NCBI GenBank assembly: GCA_002413185.1
Contig: DHWM01000115.1
Location: forward strand, 1 to 8,339
Length of the DNA: 8,339 nucleotides
From: Actinobacteria bacterium UBA5182
GTDB lineage: Bacteria; Actinomycetota; UBA4738
Reading direction: 5' to 3'
Of the stretch, positions 1-6,892 are shown piece by piece (positions within the stretch are counted from its first letter, which is position 1; the number at the start of each line of letters is the position of its first letter). The notes below the pieces were generated by a model. That model searched no databases, had not been told where the DNA came from, and saw nothing but the letters and a program-made list of their open reading frames with translations. The translations under genes were made by a program, and so were the position numbers.

Positions 1-39
1 ATCGAAGTGGGCCCCTTCGAGCCGCGCACAGGTCCGTAA
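1..39 (+). CDS. Possible C-terminal tail of an upstream gene (partial)
   Basis: Frame 1 from the left edge reads IEVGPFEPRTGP and stops at TAA (37-39). The next gene-like start follows 25 bases later with its own ribosome binding site, so the arrangement would suit a gene end. Twelve codons are too few to identify a family, and the call rests only on an open frame and position. It could equally be non-coding. Confidence 0.25.
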   Translation: MEVGPFEPRTGP

Positions 40-51
40 CCGTCTAGTCTT

Positions 52-57
52 GGAGGT
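52..57 (+). promoter_or_regulatory. Strong ribosome binding site in front of the decayed propeller gene
   Basis: GGAGGT lies seven bases before ATG 65, an ideal Shine-Dalgarno sequence and spacing. It marks 65 as a former true start although the reading frame now dies at TGA 137-139. Confidence 0.5.
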
Positions 58-64
58 AAGGATC

Positions 65-301
65 ATGCGCCGCCCCACGATCATGGCAGCCGCGCCCCGC
101 GCCCGGACCCGTGCGTCAAGGCCAACGACGAGTCCCTGACCGATGTCGCACCGAAACGGCGGCGGTCAGAGCTGGAACGACATCGTGTTCACGACGAACC
201 AGGTCGGGTTCGTCGTCCACGGGCCCGGGCAGTACCCGGGACCCCACCCCGGCGAACTGTGGGAGACCCAGGACGGCGGAGTCACTTGGGTTCCGGCCTG
301 A
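65..301 (+). pseudogene. Decayed, internally deleted paralog of the Asp-box propeller gene at 1405-2538
   Basis: Three blocks line up in order with the intact gene to the right. Block 1 (from 65) starts MRRPTIMAAA, against MRRSPAVVVLAA at 1405. Block 2 (103-153) reads PDPCVKANDESLTDVAP, matching PDPCSKADGEYLSSVAP at 2074-2124 (39 of 51 bases by hand count). Block 3 (158-301) holds WNDIVFTTNQVGFVVHGP and the Asp-box TQDGGVTW, then stops at TGA 299-301; bases 173-226 match 2389-2442 at 48 of 54. About 200 residues are missing between blocks 1 and 2, and roughly 80 between 2 and 3. Block 2 is in frame 1 while blocks 1 and 3 are in frame 2, and frame 2 meets TGA at 137. No full-length propeller can be made. 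A 52-codon ORF from ATG 143 could still be read but has no good ribosome site. Real deletions are the simplest reading; assembly collapse is the alternative. Confidence 0.7.
173..226 (+). repeat. Direct repeat shared with 2389-2442
   Basis: This 54-base segment differs from 2389-2442 at six positions, mostly codon-neutral or conservative. It encodes the conserved WND(I/V)xFTTxQVGFV(V/I)HGP strip of the propeller. The copies are in the same orientation about 2.2 kb apart and flank the cupin gene and most of the intact propeller gene. Confidence 0.65.
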
Positions 302-686
302 GCCAGGGGGCCAAGACTTCGTCCTCCATCCTCTGGTCCACGACCTCCTTCATCGAGCGCGAAGCCCAATGGGAGAATGCGGTCGTGAGTCGTTCAGCCG
401 TCGCGCGCAGGCAGAGATGTGGAATCCGGCGCGGGCGTCCGAGATTGCCGACCCGAGTGGCCTTCGCCTCCGCGGTCCCTTGCGAGTTGTAAGCCGTCAA
501 TGACTGCTGCAGCGATCCGAGCCTCCGCGGAGCTACTCCGTGAGCCGGGTCCTGGTAGTCGCCACTGGGGGCGCGGGTGGTGATCTGCAGCCGTTGGCAG
601 CTCCTTGAGTTCTTTCCTGTGACCCGCCGCACCGCGCATTGAGCCACACTGGGCACGACACGGTTCGCCGCACGAGAGAGGCATCC
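302..686. other. Gene-free stretch before the cupin
   Basis: Open frames cross this stretch on both strands, as expected at this base composition, but none has a ribosome site, a recognisable motif or a sensible protein. A ten-base palindrome, CTCCGCGGAG, sits near 522-531, and its core CCTCCGCGG also occurs near 469-477. TTGAGC at 639-644 resembles a -35 box, but no -10 match follows at normal spacing. The promoter of the cupin gene must lie here if the gene has its own, but it cannot be placed. Confidence 0.4.
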
Positions 687-1160
687 ATGGGCAAAGAAGT
701 CGACGGAGCGTTCGTTCTCCGGCCGGGAGAGGGCAGACGGATCGACTTGGGTGGCTTCCGCATGTCGGTGAAGGCATCGGCACAGGAAACGGGTGGAGCA
801 TTCTCGCTCCTCGAAGCCGAGGAGCCGCCCGGGTTCGGACCTCCTCTGCACATCCATCACGACGCTGCCGAGGCTTTCTACGTTCTCGAAGGCGAGTACA
901 TCATGTCCCTCGACGGTCGTGAGGTGGCCTGTCCGGCCGGGACGTTCGTCTTCATCCCGGCCGGGATGCGGCACGGCTTCAGGGTGGGCGGTGTGGCCAG
1001 CCGCAAGCTCAACCTGTACGCGCCGGCGGCGATGGTCGGGTACTTCGAGGAGCTGAGCGACGCGGCGAAGACCGGCCACGTGGAGGATGCGGTGCTCTCG
1101 GCCATCGCGCGTAGGTACGCGATGGAAGTGGTGGGGCCCGCGCCGGAGGACTACGCCTGA
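687..1160 (+). CDS. Single-domain cupin protein
   Basis: This is a 157-residue small beta-barrel protein of the Cupin_2 type. Motif 1 runs from G51 to G69 with H55, H57 (or H58) and E62 (LHIHHDAAEAFYVLEG). Motif 2 runs from G85 with P91, G93 and H96 (FVFIPAGMRHGF). These three His and one Glu are the usual metal ligands, so a metal-bound enzyme or sugar/small-molecule sensor is likely. The family includes quercetin-dioxygenase-like, isomerase and purely binding members, and the substrate cannot be told. There is no signal peptide, so it is cytoplasmic. ATG 687 is chosen because GAGAGAGG ends five bases upstream; the TTG at 639 in the same frame has no ribosome site and adds a non-cupin leader. 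The gene stands alone: 245 bases separate it from the next gene and no partner is visible. Confidence 0.88.
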   Translation: MGKEVDGAFVLRPGEGRRIDLGGFRMSVKASAQETGGAFSLLEAEEPPGFGPPLHIHHDAAEAFYVLEGEYIMSLDGREVACPAGTFVFIPAGMRHGFRVGGVASRKLNLYAPAAMVGYFEELSDAAKTGHVEDAVLSAIARRYAMEVVGPAPEDYA

Positions 1161-1349
1161 AGCGGCAGGAGATGATCGGAGGAGCGCCGTCGCTCTATGG
1201 ATTGCCCGCGTCCTATACGTTGCTCCTCCTCCGGAACCGAAACCCCGGCTCGTGCGTCATGGGAGTCGGGAATGCGGACGAAAGCCGCTCCCGCTCGAGG
1301 AGGTAGGCAACGAGGGAGGTCTCGAGCTCCTGCCCAGCCGAACAGGTGA

Positions 1350-1391
1350 TCTGGGCCAGGTTGTGGACGGGCGGCCGGAAGGCGGCCCAGA
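1350..1391 (+). promoter_or_regulatory. Inverted repeat in the leader of the propeller gene
   Basis: TCTGGGCC (1350-1357) pairs perfectly with GGCCCAGA (1384-1391), just in front of the ribosome site GAGGAGG (1393-1399). A competing stem GGCCG/CGGCC (1373-1377 with 1383-1387) uses the same right-hand bases, so the two folds exclude each other. Such a layout could affect translation, but stems of this size arise often by chance in GC-rich DNA. Confidence 0.2.
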
Positions 1392-1404
1392 AGAGGAGGC
1401 GGTC

Positions 1405-2538
1405 ATGAGACGGTCACCCGCTGTGGTGGTGCTCGCGGCAATGGTGGTTGCAGTCGTGCTTCAGGGGGGGTCGGCGTTCGCGCGACCTTCGGTGAGGCCG
1501 GCCCGCATCCACGCGGAGTCGCTGTCGTGGATCTCGCCGGAGCACGGCTGGATGCTCGGGTCCGCCCGCTGTGGCCAGGCCACCTGCACGACCGTGGTCG
1601 GCACCACCGACGGCGGCCGGACGTGGAAGAGGCTGGGGACCCTGGATGCGCCGATGACGTTGGAGGATGCGTCGGGCGTGACCCAGCTTCGCTTCGCCGA
1701 CGACCTCAATGGATGGGCGTTCGAGCCCGCATTGTGGTCGACGGCCGACGGCGGCGCGACGTGGCAGAGGCAGGCGCCGCCCGGCGGCGGCCATCTCGTG
1801 CTGGCGCTCGGGGCCGACGCCGACGCGGTCTATGCCGTCCTCTCACCGTGCCGGCTCGACCGTCTCTGCAACGACCCGGTGACGCTGTGGCGCGCGGTGC
1901 CCGGGGAAGCAACGTGGACGGAGGTGCCGCTCACGCTGCCCGTCATCTCCGGCTTCAACGAGGTGGTCCTGGCCCTGTACGGACCGGTTGCCTACCTGGC
2001 CATCCCGACCCCGGGATCAAATGACCCAGACGTCTTCTACGTGACCGTCGACGGCCAGCTCTGGGCCGCTCGACCGGATCCGTGCTCGAAGGCCGACGGC
2101 GAGTACCTGTCCAGCGTCGCTCCGATCTCCGATACGAAGGTTGCGCTCCTGTGTCAAGGAGATATCGGCTTCGGCAAGGCTGAGAAGCGCGCCCTTCGGT
2201 CGAACGACACCGGGCAGACCACCTCGCCGGCGGGGACGCTTCCGATCTACGGCATCGTGTCGCAGCTCACCGCGGCGCCTGACGGAACGCTGGTGGTCTC
2301 CTCGACTTCGATCGGAAGCTGGATCTACCGGAACGCCGGCGGCCTGACCTGGACGACGCCGGTGGACCTCGGTGACGGCGGCATGGGCTGGAACGACGTC
2401 GCGTTCACGACGACCCAGGTCGGGTTCGTGATCCATGGGCCCTGGGCGCTGTGCTGTCGTGGCGGGCCCGGTGAGCTGTGGAAGACCGAAGACGGCGGGG
2501 TCACCTGGCTCCGGACCGAGGTGGCGGTACGGCCCTGA
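1405..2538 (+). CDS. Exported Asp-box (BNR-repeat) beta-propeller protein
   Basis: This 377-residue protein has a clear Sec signal peptide: RR at 2-3, a hydrophobic stretch about 7-20, and a likely cut after SAFA (26). Asp-box motifs (S/T-x-D-x-G-x-T-W) appear at about 67-74 (TTDGGRTW), 113-120 (TADGGATW) and 361-368 (TEDGGVTW), with weaker ones such as RNAGGLTW near 311. These are turns in sialidase-like and YCF48-like propellers. No sialidase catalytic set was recognised, so enzymatic action is not claimed; binding or a structural role outside the cell is more likely. Several cysteines (C56, C61, a CRLDRLC pair, a CC near the end) could form disulfides after export. ATG 1405 is chosen because GAGGAGG ends five bases before it and it starts at the signal peptide; the open frame extends left to 1087, but that part overlaps the cupin. 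A decayed paralog lies at 65-301. The next gene begins 57 bases downstream on the same strand. Confidence 0.82.
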   Translation: MRRSPAVVVLAAMVVAVVLQGGSAFARPSVRPARIHAESLSWISPEHGWMLGSARCGQATCTTVVGTTDGGRTWKRLGTLDAPMTLEDASGVTQLRFADDLNGWAFEPALWSTADGGATWQRQAPPGGGHLVLALGADADAVYAVLSPCRLDRLCNDPVTLWRAVPGEATWTEVPLTLPVISGFNEVVLALYGPVAYLAIPTPGSNDPDVFYVTVDGQLWAARPDPCSKADGEYLSSVAPISDTKVALLCQGDIGFGKAEKRALRSNDTGQTTSPAGTLPIYGIVSQLTAAPDGTLVVSSTSIGSWIYRNAGGLTWTTPVDLGDGGMGWNDVAFTTTQVGFVIHGPWALCCRGGPGELWKTEDGGVTWLRTEVAVRP

Positions 2539-2554
2539 GGCATGCCGGCGCCTC

Positions 2555-2560
2555 TATACT
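2555..2560 (+). promoter_or_regulatory. Possible -10 box for the large exported protein
   Basis: TATACT is a close match to the sigma-70-type -10 hexamer and stands out in this GC-rich sequence. It sits 35 bases before ATG 2596, giving a leader of about 29 bases. GGCGC (2547-2551) and GCGCC (2563-2567) flank it as a short inverted repeat. No convincing -35 box is seen. If real, the large gene has its own promoter and the upstream ATG at 2542 cannot be the start from this transcript. Confidence 0.35.
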
Positions 2561-2595
2561 CAGCGCCTTCGACCTCTTGTGTGGGGCGCGACTCG

Positions 2596-5500
2596 ATGGT
2601 TCGAACTTGGCGCGGCGGCCGTCCTCTCCGGGGCGGCGTCCGCGTCCCCGGACGGAAGCACTCGAGCCGGCTTGGCGTGATGGTCCTGGTCGTCGTGACG
2701 CTTTCCGGTCCTATCGTCGCTCGGGCGCAGGACCTCGTCCCGGCCACCTACCAGGGGGGCCCGGTCGAGGTCCATCCGCGGGTGTTTCTGATCTTCTGGG
2801 GGCCATGGTGGTGCGGCTCCACGCCGCCGCCTCCTGGGGCGACGACGTGCCCACAGCCGACGGAAACGTCGCCACCACCGGGCGGGCCGCAGGACATCGA
2901 GCAGCAGACCGAGACCCTGTTCTCGCTGCTCGGGGGGAGCCGGTACAACGCCATTCTGTCCCAGTACTGCCAGGGCATCCCCCCGGGCTCGCAGTCCTGC
3001 GGGAGCGCGCAGTCCGATGACTTCGTGCACAACGACACGTACCTGGGCGGCACCTACATCTACACGGCGGCGCCGAACAACGCTCCAAGCACCGAGCAGC
3101 AGTGGAACCATGACGTCCTCAACCAGCTGGTGCCGGCGGTCGACGCCGCGCAGGGATGGAGGCCCACCACCGACACCCAGTACGTGGTCTTGTTCGAGAA
3201 GGACTATCGGGTGGACGAGGCCATCACCGCCAGTCACGGAGGCAAGGGATGCTCCGACCACGGCACGGAGTCGGGCGCCGCGGGGACGGTCTCCTTCGAC
3301 AAGGTCCCGGTGCCGCCGCTCCCCACCGACCCCAGCAGTGCCGTGTGCGGGGCCGATCCCAACTTCGTCACGCAAGTGATCACCGCGTACGCGTCCCACG
3401 AGTATGCCGAGGCGGTCACGAATCCGGCCCCGACGGTGAACGGCGCCCCCGCTCCGGCATGGACGGCTCCCGACGGAGAGGTTGCCGACTACTGCACGGA
3501 TAACTATCTCCTGGCGACGCCCGCCGAGCTCCAAGGGATCACGGTGACGCAGCTCTGGAGCAACGCCGCGGGGGGGTGCGCGAGCAGTCTCCAGATGGCC
3601 ACCGCTCCCACGAACGTGCTGGCCACCGTCAACGGCCCCAATGCAGCGACCGTCTCGTGGCAGCCCGCCTCGGCGACCACGACCGATCCTATCTCGGGAT
3701 ACGTGGTCAGCGTGCAGGAGGCCGGCGACGGGCCCCTGCAGCTTTCCCAGGGAGTGCTCGAGGGCGCCACACAGGTGACGGTCACCGGGCTGAACGGCGG
3801 GTCGTCCTATTCGTTCTCTGTGCAGGCCGTGGTCGGCGGCGACATCGGACCATCCGGAACCTCCTCGCTCCTGCCCGTGCCCGGCCCGGCGCAGACGTAC
3901 GCTCGGCGCGTTCTGGCAAGCGATCCCACGCTGTACTACCGCCTCGACGACGCCGGGAACTTCCCGGTGGCCGAGGACGCGTCGGGGAACGGCCACCCCG
4001 GCGTGTGGCAGTATCAGTCCGCGAGCTTCACGAGCGGTGCCCTGCTGAGCGACCCCGACCCAGGCGCCTCCTCGAACGGGATCGCGCCCATCGTCGTTGA
4101 CAGCCGGGACCAGGGCCTTCCGCTGGGGAATGCTCCTCGCTCCGTCGAGCTGTGGATCGATCCCAGCGCCTCCAGCCCAGGGCCGGAGGACCTCTTCGAC
4201 TACGGCGCGGCGACCACAGCCGAGAGCTTCGGGGCGAAGATCCTTGATTCGACCTCGCTCGACGTCTGGACGTGGGACAACGACGTCACGTTCGACCTTC
4301 CGTACGGGATGTACTTCAGCTCGGGCTGGCATCAGGTGGTCGTCACCTACGACGGCAACCAGCACGTCACGGCGTTCTTCGACGGCCTGCCGATGGGGAC
4401 CAAGAAGCTGGGCCGCCCACTCGCCACGCAGCTCGACCAGAATGGGCTGCAAGTCGGGGCGGGTGCCGGCGGCCCGGACTTCGCCGGATCGATCGACGAG
4501 TTCGCGGTGTACGGGCAGGCGCTCACGGCAACCGACGTGCGAACGCACTTTACGGCGGCCGGTTACTCACTGGCCCCGAACGTGGTGTTCGACCCGGCGT
4601 CCGTGGCGTTCGGTCCCACGCCCACCGGCTCCTCCGCGACCCAGAGCGTTCGGGTCGTCAACTACGGCGTCGCGCCGCTCCAGATCACTGGCGTGTCACT
4701 GACGGGCGATCCGTCGTTCTCGGTTTCGTCCGACGGTTGCTCCGGCGCGGTGGTGGGGCCCGGCCGCTTCTGCACGACATCGATCACGTTCGCACCGACG
4801 AGCTTGAGCAACGCGACGGCCTCGCTGTCCGTCCAGGACGGTCTTCCGAACTCACCGCAATCGGCGCCGATCTCCGGTGGGGGGACGGGGGCCTGGCAAA
4901 CCGTTCCGCTGACGACCATGCCGCAGATGAGGCTGCGCACCATCCGAGGCGTCGCCACGAACGATGCTTGGGTCGTGGGGAGCTGGTATCCGTTTTCAGG
5001 GCCGACCTCCCCGCTCATCGAGCACTGGGACGGGCGGGCCTGGTCGGTCTTCTCCTCGGCAGCGGTGCCAGGGGCCACCGGCGCCGAGCTGAACGGAGTG
5101 ACGGCCGTATCGCGCTCCCGGGCGTGGGCCGTCGGATACTCGTCGACCTCTTCCGGCCAGCGGCCGTTCGTCCAGCAGTGGAACGGCACGGCCTGGCGGA
5201 CGCTGTCGGTCCCGGCCTCGGGCACGTTCTCGGTCCTCTACGCGGTGTCGGCGGACGCCCAGAACGACGTGTGGGCCGTGGGCTATTCGTCGTCGGGATA
5301 TCCGCAAGAGGCCCCGTTCGTCGAGCACTGGAACGGGACGTCGTGGACGACGATGGCTCCCCCGGTCCAGGCGGGGTGGACCGGCGAGCTTCGTGCCGTG
5401 GTGGCGATCCGCCCGAACGACGTTTGGGCCGTGGGTAGCACCACGACGGGCAACATCGCAGGAACGCGAATTCCGCTGATCGAACACTGGGATGGGACCG

Positions 5501-5931
5501 CGTGGTCGATGGTGTCCCATCCGAGCTGGACGGGAGGCAACGGCGCCAGCCTCGCCGGCGTCGCCGCGGTCTCCTCGACGGATGTCTGGGCCGCCGGCGC
5601 AGGAACCAGCGCCATCGTGGGCCACTGGGACGGGACGTCCTGGTCGGACGCCTCCCCACCGGTACCCTCGGGCTGCGCCTTCTACGACGGCGTGAACGAC
5701 GTGGCCGCTCCGTCGGCGACGAGCGTGTTCGCGGTCGGCACCGCGCCATGCTCGGCGGGGTATGCGGCCCTCGTCGAACACTGGGACGGCTCCTTCTGGA
5801 ACGTCCAGCAGCCCCCCGGCCCCCTGGGGTCATTGGCCAGTGTCTTCGCCACCTCGGACGGACGGGGCTGGGCCCTTGGCCAGACCTGCCTCAGCTCGAC
5901 CTGCCCGCTCTTCGTCGAGTCGTACGGCTGA
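2596..5931 (+). CDS. Large exported multidomain protein: EXORDIUM-like/HExxE segment, FN3, LamG-like, ASH and propeller repeats
   Basis: This is a 1111-residue exported protein. Residues 1-44 look like a signal peptide with a long basic leader, a hydrophobic core near 28-42 and a likely cut after ARA (44). Residues 45-330 resemble the bacterial branch of EXORDIUM/phosphate-induced proteins: a TYQGGPVEVHPRVFLIFWG start, FSLLGGSRYNAILSQYCQG, then SHEYAEAVTNP with H268, E269 and E272, and a later DYC (298-300). The HExxE motif hints at a zinc protease, which is unproven. Then come FN3 (about 336-430), a concanavalin A/LamG-like domain (434-656; YYRLDD, SVELWI, WHQVVVTYDG, GSIDEFAVY), an ASH/choice-of-anchor-D Ig domain (658-766; VAFGPTPTGSSATQSV) and a propeller (767-1111). 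No LPXTG or C-terminal membrane segment is present, so it is probably released or held by binding. ATG 2596 has a weak GGGGCG seven bases upstream. ATG 2542 is also open, but its leader is odd and overlaps a -10-like box; GTG 2677 or ATG 2680 would give a very short leader. Confidence 0.82.
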   Translation: MVRTWRGGRPLRGGVRVPGRKHSSRLGVMVLVVVTLSGPIVARAQDLVPATYQGGPVEVHPRVFLIFWGPWWCGSTPPPPGATTCPQPTETSPPPGGPQDIEQQTETLFSLLGGSRYNAILSQYCQGIPPGSQSCGSAQSDDFVHNDTYLGGTYIYTAAPNNAPSTEQQWNHDVLNQLVPAVDAAQGWRPTTDTQYVVLFEKDYRVDEAITASHGGKGCSDHGTESGAAGTVSFDKVPVPPLPTDPSSAVCGADPNFVTQVITAYASHEYAEAVTNPAPTVNGAPAPAWTAPDGEVADYCTDNYLLATPAELQGITVTQLWSNAAGGCASSLQMATAPTNVLATVNGPNAATVSWQPASATTTDPISGYVVSVQEAGDGPLQLSQGVLEGATQVTVTGLNGGSSYSFSVQAVVGGDIGPSGTSSLLPVPGPAQTYARRVLASDPTLYYRLDDAGNFPVAEDASGNGHPGVWQYQSASFTSGALLSDPDPGASSNGIAPIVVDSRDQGLPLGNAPRSVELWIDPSASSPGPEDLFDYGAATTAESFGAKILDSTSLDVWTWDNDVTFDLPYGMYFSSGWHQVVVTYDGNQHVTAFFDGLPMGTKKLGRPLATQLDQNGLQVGAGAGGPDFAGSIDEFAVYGQALTATDVRTHFTAAGYSLAPNVVFDPASVAFGPTPTGSSATQSVRVVNYGVAPLQITGVSLTGDPSFSVSSDGCSGAVVGPGRFCTTSITFAPTSLSNATASLSVQDGLPNSPQSAPISGGGTGAWQTVPLTTMPQMRLRTIRGVATNDAWVVGSWYPFSGPTSPLIEHWDGRAWSVFSSAAVPGATGAELNGVTAVSRSRAWAVGYSSTSSGQRPFVQQWNGTAWRTLSVPASGTFSVLYAVSADAQNDVWAVGYSSSGYPQEAPFVEHWNGTSWTTMAPPVQAGWTGELRAVVAIRPNDVWAVGSTTTGNIAGTRIPLIEHWDGTAWSMVSHPSWTGGNGASLAGVAAVSSTDVWAAGAGTSAIVGHWDGTSWSDASPPVPSGCAFYDGVNDVAAPSATSVFAVGTAPCSAGYAALVEHWDGSFWNVQQPPGPLGSLASVFATSDGRGWALGQTCLSSTCPLFVESYG
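4915..5931 (+). repeat. Six to seven tandem propeller-blade repeats inside the large exported protein
   Basis: The core 'EHWDGTxW' recurs with its first Trp codon at 5026, 5179, 5329, 5488, 5626 and 5782, that is every 46 to 53 codons. Each is preceded by a 'DVWAVG'-type strand (DAWVVG, RAWAVG, NDVWAVG twice, TDVWAAG, TSVFAVG). A seventh, incomplete unit (GRGWALG...LFVESYG) ends the protein and may close the ring. DNA-level identity between units is partial, so this is an old, diverged repeat and not a recent expansion. Confidence 0.8.
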
Positions 5932-5973
5932 CGCGAATCCAGGGTCATGGATCTGCCTTGCCCCAACACCTGT

Positions 5974-5997
5974 CGCTGGGCAAGATGACGCCCAGCG
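5974..5997 (+). terminator. Hairpin terminator after the exported-protein genes
   Basis: CGCTGGGC (5974-5981) and GCCCAGCG (5990-5997) form a perfect 8-bp stem with the 8-base loop AAGATGAC, starting 42 bases after the stop of the large gene. There is no long T run behind it, which is common for actinobacterial hairpin terminators. It would separate the exported-protein genes from the oxidoreductase remnant. Confidence 0.55.
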
Positions 5998-6018
5998 CTT
6001 GGCCGAAGGGGATTGCGA

Positions 6019-6871
6019 GTGGATGTGATCGTCCTTGGCGGTGGATTGGCGGGCCTGTCTGCCTCCCTGGCGTTCGCTCGAACGGGCCATCGTGTGACCC
6101 TTCTGGAACGCGATGGTCCTCCGAGCGGTGGCGACGCGGACGAGCTGTTCGATCGGTTGGACCGGCCCGGCATCGCTCACTTCCGCCAGCCTCACAACTT
6201 CCTCGGCCTGGCTCGCAATGTGCTGCTAGAGGAGGCGCCGGATGTCCTGGACGCCGTCGTCGGGTCGGGGGTTCTCGAGAACCGGCAATATGAACTCATC
6301 CCCGGAAGGTGGCAGCCGGAAGACGAGCGCCTCGTCTCGATCTGCGCGCGTCGGCCCGTTTTCGAGATCGCAGTTCGACGGGCCGTGGAAGCTGAACCGA
6401 ACGTCTCCATGCGAATGGGAACCCGCGTGGTCGGGCTTCTGACCGAGGGCACTTCGCGAGACGGCCCGCCCCATGTCGTGGGTGTTCGCACGGAACGAGG
6501 TGAGGACTACCGAGCCGGCCTCGTGGTCGATGCCCTTGGCCGCAGACGCCGCGGCTCGATTCGATGCCGTCTCGGCCGAGGATCGGGACCGGCTCCGGCT
6601 GTGGGGAGGCGAACCGATCGACATTCGAAACCCGGACGACAGCATGGCCCTGTTCCTTCGGATGTCGGCCTATCCTGCGGCAGCGAAGGATCCCCAACTC
6701 TTCCGGGCGGTGGCCCGGCGGGTGAACCTTCTGGACCCGCCGGACGCCATCCAACGCGAGCCCGAGCTCGTCGAGCATGCCCGTCGGATCGCAGTCGATG
6801 CGGGGCCGCTTCCTCGAATGGGACCAGTTCGCCCAGAGTTGCTCGAGGCCATCTCCGTGGCCAGGAGCTGA
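6019..6871 (+). pseudogene. FAD-dependent oxidoreductase with internal deletion and frame change
   Basis: The first part is a typical flavoprotein N-terminus: a Rossmann fold with GGGLAG (7-12) and the ribose-binding acid E30 at the end of strand 2 (VTLLERD), then GIAHFRQPHNFLGLAR, ARRPVFEIAVRRAV and the second FAD-contact strand GLVVDALGR near 170-177. At about 6541-6555 the protein-like signal jumps from frame 1 to frame 2, which continues as AAARFDAVSAEDRDRLRLW and finishes MGPVRPELLEAISVARS at TGA 6869-6871, a normal C-terminus for this family. The two parts give about 283 codons where relatives usually have about 450-480, so roughly 180 residues of the substrate-binding middle are gone. 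GTG 6019 is chosen as start because GAAGGGG (6005-6011) lies seven bases before it; TTG 6013 is too close. Unless the frame change is an assembly error, no working enzyme is made. Frame 1 stays open to 6915, so a hybrid product of about 298 residues could exist. Confidence 0.75.
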
Positions 6872-6892
6872 TCCCCCAGCTTTCAGTCTCCT

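Noticed and set aside
639..686. TTG 639 as the cupin start
   Set aside because: No ribosome site precedes it and the added 16 residues do not look like cupin sequence; ATG 687 has GAGAGAGG at good spacing.
282..1079. A 265-codon minus-strand frame over the gap and cupin
   Set aside because: It runs antisense to the cupin, has no ribosome site and no recognisable motif.
1087..1404. Upstream extension of the propeller gene to 1087
   Set aside because: It would overlap the cupin coding region and put about 106 residues in front of a clear signal peptide; ATG 1405 has a strong ribosome site.
2542..2595. ATG 2542 as the start of the large exported protein
   Set aside because: Its nearest GAGG is one base away, the extra residues precede an already long leader, and a -10-like TATACT lies inside it. 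It is still possible if the two genes are co-transcribed.
2598..2605. GGTTCGAA resembling a tRNA T-loop
   Set aside because: No acceptor stem, anticodon arm or CCA-side pairing is found around it, and it lies in the coding region of a signal peptide.
2560..4548. A 662-codon open frame on the minus strand
   Set aside because: It lies entirely opposite the large exported protein, has arginine-, glycine- and valine-rich content without domain motifs, and arises because the sense gene uses G or C in the third codon position.
5502..6293. A 263-codon + frame bridging the large gene end and the oxidoreductase start
   Set aside because: It is out of frame with two recognisable proteins, rich in arginine and glycine, and ignores the hairpin at 5974-5997.
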